Assembly (NCBI GenBank): GCA_022600215.1
Contig: JAHZKV010000126.1
Span: forward strand, 1 to 9,342
Source: a bacterium
Lineage (GTDB): Bacteria; Chlamydiota; Chlamydiia; Chlamydiales; 2-12-FULL-49-11
Reading direction: 5' to 3'
DNA length: 9,342 nt
The notes beneath the pieces are model-generated. The model ran no database searches. It had not been told where the DNA came from and worked only from the letters and a program-made list of their open reading frames with translations. Below are positions 7,932 through 9,342 of the stretch, piece by piece. The stretch's first letter is position 1; the number at the start of each line of letters is the position of its first letter. The translations under genes were made by a program, and so were the position numbers.

Positions 7932-7956
7932 AAAAAAAATGTTTATAACAAACATT
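7932..7956 (-). terminator. Factor-independent terminator downstream of the 117-residue gene
   Basis: On the minus strand AATGTTT, loop GTTAT, AAACATT form a perfect 7-bp stem (7938-7944 with 7950-7956), followed immediately by a run of T (the A-run at 7932-7939 on the plus strand). It begins 11 bases after the stop codon of the 117-residue gene. The stem is short and AT-rich, but the T-run is good. It separates this gene from the 157-residue gene downstream. Confidence 0.65.
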
Positions 7957-7967
7957 ACACAAGATTA

Positions 7968-8321
7968 TTATTTTGAAATATAGGATAAGCACAAAGTGGA
8001 GAGAACAAGACAAATAGCATTTACTGCAGAAGCTTCACGAATATACTGCCCTGCATACTGATTTGTCTGAGTAGCTGTGCCAAGCACAGAATATAGAGTA
8101 ATACTTGCAAATGCTACAAACACGATGTGCTTTAATGAAATGGCTTTATTGGTGAGATAGCTTGCTATTTCCTTTCTATAAATAAATATTTGCAAAGCAA
8201 TAAGAGTAACACTTGTAATTCTAACCACTTGTCCAGAATGTACTTGTTGTAAACTAAGAGCGTGTTCTGCTTTCTGTAAGTAGCCAAAGCATTCGCTTAA
8301 ATTATGTGTTGCATTTTCCAT
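7968..8321 (-). CDS. Small membrane protein of unknown function, three predicted helices (117 aa)
   Basis: I do not recognise this protein. A polar N-terminal stretch of about 30 residues with several His and Gln precedes three predicted helices at about 32-48, 64-83 and 97-115. The loop between the first two is basic (YRKEIASYLTNK), and the protein ends almost directly after helix 3 (SYISK). There is no signal-peptide cleavage motif that I can see. The ATG at 8321 has a strong GGGAG site five bases upstream; that 17-base start region is identical to the one of the probable cdsA at 64-80. A long hairpin (8346-8378) sits in its leader and a terminator follows the gene. The topology matches its two neighbours (three helices, short basic loop after the first), but I see no clear residue-level similarity, so common descent is only a possibility. 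Confidence 0.72.
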   Translation of the reverse strand: MENATHNLSECFGYLQKAEHALSLQQVHSGQVVRITSVTLIALQIFIYRKEIASYLTNKAISLKHIVFVAFASITLYSVLGTATQTNQYAGQYIREASAVNAICLVLSTLCLSYISK

Positions 8322-8330
8322 TATACTCCC
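8314..8330 (-). promoter_or_regulatory. Ribosome binding site of the 117-residue gene
   Basis: On the minus strand GGGAG lies five bases before the ATG at 8321. It fixes the start codon. The 17 bases are identical to those at 64-80. Confidence 0.7.
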
Positions 8331-8345
8331 TAGAATATCTAATTA

Positions 8346-8378
8346 ATTACTACCCAAAAATTCATCTTGGATAGTAAT
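8346..8378 (-). other. 12-bp leader hairpin upstream of the 117-residue gene
   Basis: The arms ATTACTACCCAA (8346-8357) and TTGGATAGTAAT (8367-8378) are inverted repeats with one mismatch and a nine-base spacer. In RNA made from the minus strand the odd pair is G-U, so all 12 pairs form; in plus-strand RNA it would be C-A. This fits a structure acting in the minus-strand transcript, about 25 bases before the ATG at 8321. No T-run follows on either strand, so it is not an ordinary terminator. It could be an RNA control or stability element, or an operator. The rest of the spacer (8322-8456) is AT-rich, with no further structure I would trust. Confidence 0.5.
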
Positions 8379-8456
8379 ATATCAGAACAAGGAGTTTTAA
8401 AACATCTAAATATTACTAATTACTCTATAAGTATCGCAAATAGAGAATCCACTCTT

Positions 8457-8849
8457 TTAATAGCATCTTTGGAGTATGTGGGCGATAGGCCAAAAAAGCA
8501 TTTGTTCTAACACCAGTATTGCTTCTAAGGTGTCTTGCTTTCCAACATAAAGCACGGATGTTTGAATAAGCGTCGCCGTAAAAGTAATAACACCAAGCCC
8601 GCCCCACAAGAAATGCCTTGCATTTTGCTTGAAGCACTTGACTATTTTGTTAAGGTTATAGTGAGCTATTAGACCATATGTAGCCCCGCCAGCAAGTACG
8701 GTAAGAACCATCACGGTTTTACCTTTCCAAGAAATTTCCGGACTTTCTAAAACAACAAATCCCTCTTTCACAATGTCTCTATGCACACGCGGGAGCGCAA
8801 GTATTGGATGAGTACATTTATATGGATTGCTAAAATCTTGTAATTTCAT
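8457..8849 (-). CDS. Small membrane protein of unknown function, three predicted helices (130 aa)
   Basis: I do not recognise this protein. About 43 residues of polar N-terminal sequence, with two His and one Cys among the first 25, precede helices at about 44-63, 80-102 and 107-126. The loop between helices 1 and 2 is basic (NLNKIVKCFKQNAR), and the protein ends directly after helix 3 in LQRCY. A good AAGGA site lies seven bases before the ATG at 8849. It is the first gene downstream of euo on the same strand, but the terminator-like hairpin at 8874-8909 lies between, so it would need read-through or a promoter overlapping that hairpin. I found no convincing promoter. A shorter overlapping frame on the same strand (8425-8637) is rejected as a shadow. 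Chlamydial inclusion-membrane proteins also have paired hydrophobic lobes, but three evenly spread helices do not match that pattern well. Confidence 0.72.
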   Translation of the reverse strand: MKLQDFSNPYKCTHPILALPRVHRDIVKEGFVVLESPEISWKGKTVMVLTVLAGGATYGLIAHYNLNKIVKCFKQNARHFLWGGLGVITFTATLIQTSVLYVGKQDTLEAILVLEQMLFWPIAHILQRCY

Positions 8850-8873
8850 CGTATTCCTTTAAATTCACACAGC

Positions 8874-8909
8874 AAAAAGCGAGCATCAAATTATTATTTG
8901 ACACTCGCT
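8874..8909 (-). terminator. Factor-independent terminator downstream of euo
   Basis: On the minus strand AGCGAGTGTCAAAT, loop AATA, ATTTGATGCTCGCT form a 14-position stem with two mismatches (8878-8891 with 8896-8909), followed by TTTTT (8874-8878). The base of the stem is GC-rich. It lies about 84 bases after the euo stop and about 25 bases before the next gene, and is the best terminator in the window. Confidence 0.75.
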
Positions 8910-8918
8910 CTTGAGAGG

Positions 8919-8953
8919 TATCGGATCAAGGCACAGCTGTCCTATCTTCGATA
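8919..8953 (-). other. Imperfect hairpin between the two terminators after euo
   Basis: On the minus strand TATCG pairs with CGATA at the ends. Further in, GAT with ATC and AGG with CCT add pairs, separated by small bulges, around a loop containing AGCTG. The stem has about 11 pairs in 35 bases. It lies in the 3' region of euo between two terminator-like hairpins. Its role is unknown; part of the signal is the small palindrome ACAGCTGT. Confidence 0.35.
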
Positions 8954-8963
8954 TGTAACCTTT

Positions 8964-8985
8964 AAAAAATCTACTATTTCGTAGA
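8964..8985 (-). terminator. Weak terminator-like hairpin directly after euo
   Basis: On the minus strand TCTAC, loop GAAATA, GTAGA make a 5-bp stem (8970-8974 with 8981-8985) followed by six T (8964-8969). It starts about eight bases after the euo stop. The stem is weak, so it probably acts, if at all, together with the stronger hairpin further on. Confidence 0.4.
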
Positions 8986-8992
8986 AAAGTAC

Positions 8993-9342
8993 TTACATTG
9001 CCTCAGTAGACTCTGTATTTACTGTTCTTTTGTTCAAGTAGTTCTCTTGATATGCTTTGATATCCTCCGTATGGATAACCCATGCAGCACCCTTACGGAT
9101 AGCTTTCATCAGGCCAATTCTTGTAGCATAATAGATCTTTTGTGGTGGAACACCAAGCATTTTTGCTACTTGATTTACAGAGAAGAAACCTTTCTGATTG
9201 TCAAATACCAACTCACCATCATGCATAGACTTCGCGCGAGAATACTTCTTTCTTCTATACTCTTCTAGATCGTTCAGATCAATTGTCCAACGAGTCGCAT
9301 CTTTAGAAGCTCTTAGCTTCTTTTGCTTAATAGCAACGTAAA
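8993..9342 (-). CDS. euo: Chlamydial transcription regulator EUO, 5' end cut by the window edge
   Basis: EUO is an early-expressed DNA-binding protein that represses late genes and so holds chlamydiae in the replicating form. The frame stays open from the stop at 8993 to the right edge, giving 115 residues. It starts within the first helix-turn-helix (YVAIKQKKLRASKDATRW), continues with TIDLNDLEEYRRKKYSRAKS, and has a complete second excisionase-like helix-turn-helix: FSVNQVAKMLGVPPQ, then KIYYATRIG and GAAWVIHTEDIKAYQ. These segments match my memory of C. trachomatis EUO closely (YVAIKQKKLKASK, DYRRNRYSRAKS, QKIYYATRIG). The ATG at 9226 is therefore an internal methionine and not the start; the true start is outside the window. 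The tail after the second domain (NKRTVNTESTEAM) is short, whereas I recall about 30 further residues in Chlamydia. Two hairpins with T-runs follow. EUO lies beside recJ in Chlamydia; here three small genes separate them. Confidence 0.95.
   Translation of the reverse strand, partial: YVAIKQKKLRASKDATRWTIDLNDLEEYRRKKYSRAKSMHDGELVFDNQKGFFSVNQVAKMLGVPPQKIYYATRIGLMKAIRKGAAWVIHTEDIKAYQENYLNKRTVNTESTEAM

Noticed and set aside
8425..8637. A 70-codon minus-strand frame overlapping the 130-residue gene
   Set aside because: It lies inside the same stretch in another frame and its residues look random (rich in Cys, Trp and Arg). The 130-residue frame has a clean helix pattern and a proper ribosome site.
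7398..8849. The three small genes as a toxin-antitoxin, phage holin or transposon remnant
   Set aside because: No paired soluble partner, no phage or transposase genes, and no terminal inverted repeats or target duplications were seen around them.
9047..9268. A 73-codon plus-strand frame opposite euo
   Set aside because: It is antisense to the strongly conserved EUO coding sequence, and its translation has no recognisable pattern.

Overview
The window comes from a member of the phylum Chlamydiota. Two things show this. The right edge carries most of EUO, a DNA-binding regulator that I know only from chlamydiae. The conserved genes also follow the order I recall from Chlamydia (euo - recJ - secDF - uppS - cdsA; about CT446 to CT451 in C. 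trachomatis, from memory). The low-GC sequence, the protein divergence, and three unfamiliar small genes between euo and recJ make an environmental (Parachlamydia/Simkania/Waddlia/Rhabdochlamydia-like) lineage more likely than Chlamydiaceae. That last step is inference; no genus is claimed.

Layout. Bases 1-71 (minus) hold the first 23 codons of a probable cdsA, whose ATG overlaps the uppS stop. Bases 71-817 (minus) hold uppS, complete with all its catalytic residues. Bases 818-963 are a divergent spacer with a sigma70-type promoter candidate for secDF. Bases 964-5529 (plus) encode a fused SecD-SecF protein of 1521 residues with an unusually large region of about 640 residues ahead of the SecD core. 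Bases 5523-5608 are a composite set of hairpins at the end of secDF. A perfect TATAAT box precedes recJ (5675-7420, plus). Bases 7398-8849 (minus) contain three small genes of 157, 117 and 130 codons. Each has a good Shine-Dalgarno sequence and each encodes a protein with three predicted membrane segments; I recognise no family for any of them. Bases 8850-8992 carry two terminator-like hairpins with a third structured element between them. Bases 8993-9342 (minus) are euo, cut at its 5' end by the window edge.

How the genes relate. UppS makes the lipid carrier for cell-wall precursors and CdsA makes CDP-diacylglycerol for phospholipids, so the left block is an envelope-lipid operon. SecDF assists protein export through SecYEG. 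RecJ is the 5'-3' single-strand exonuclease of repair and recombination. EUO represses late genes during the replicative phase of the chlamydial cycle. The most interesting part is the run of three membrane-protein genes directly downstream of euo on the same strand. They are separated by a terminator, a long leader hairpin and AT-rich spacers, and the last gene overlaps the end of recJ tail to tail by 23 bases. Their function is unknown. No mobile element, tRNA, rRNA or CRISPR array was seen.
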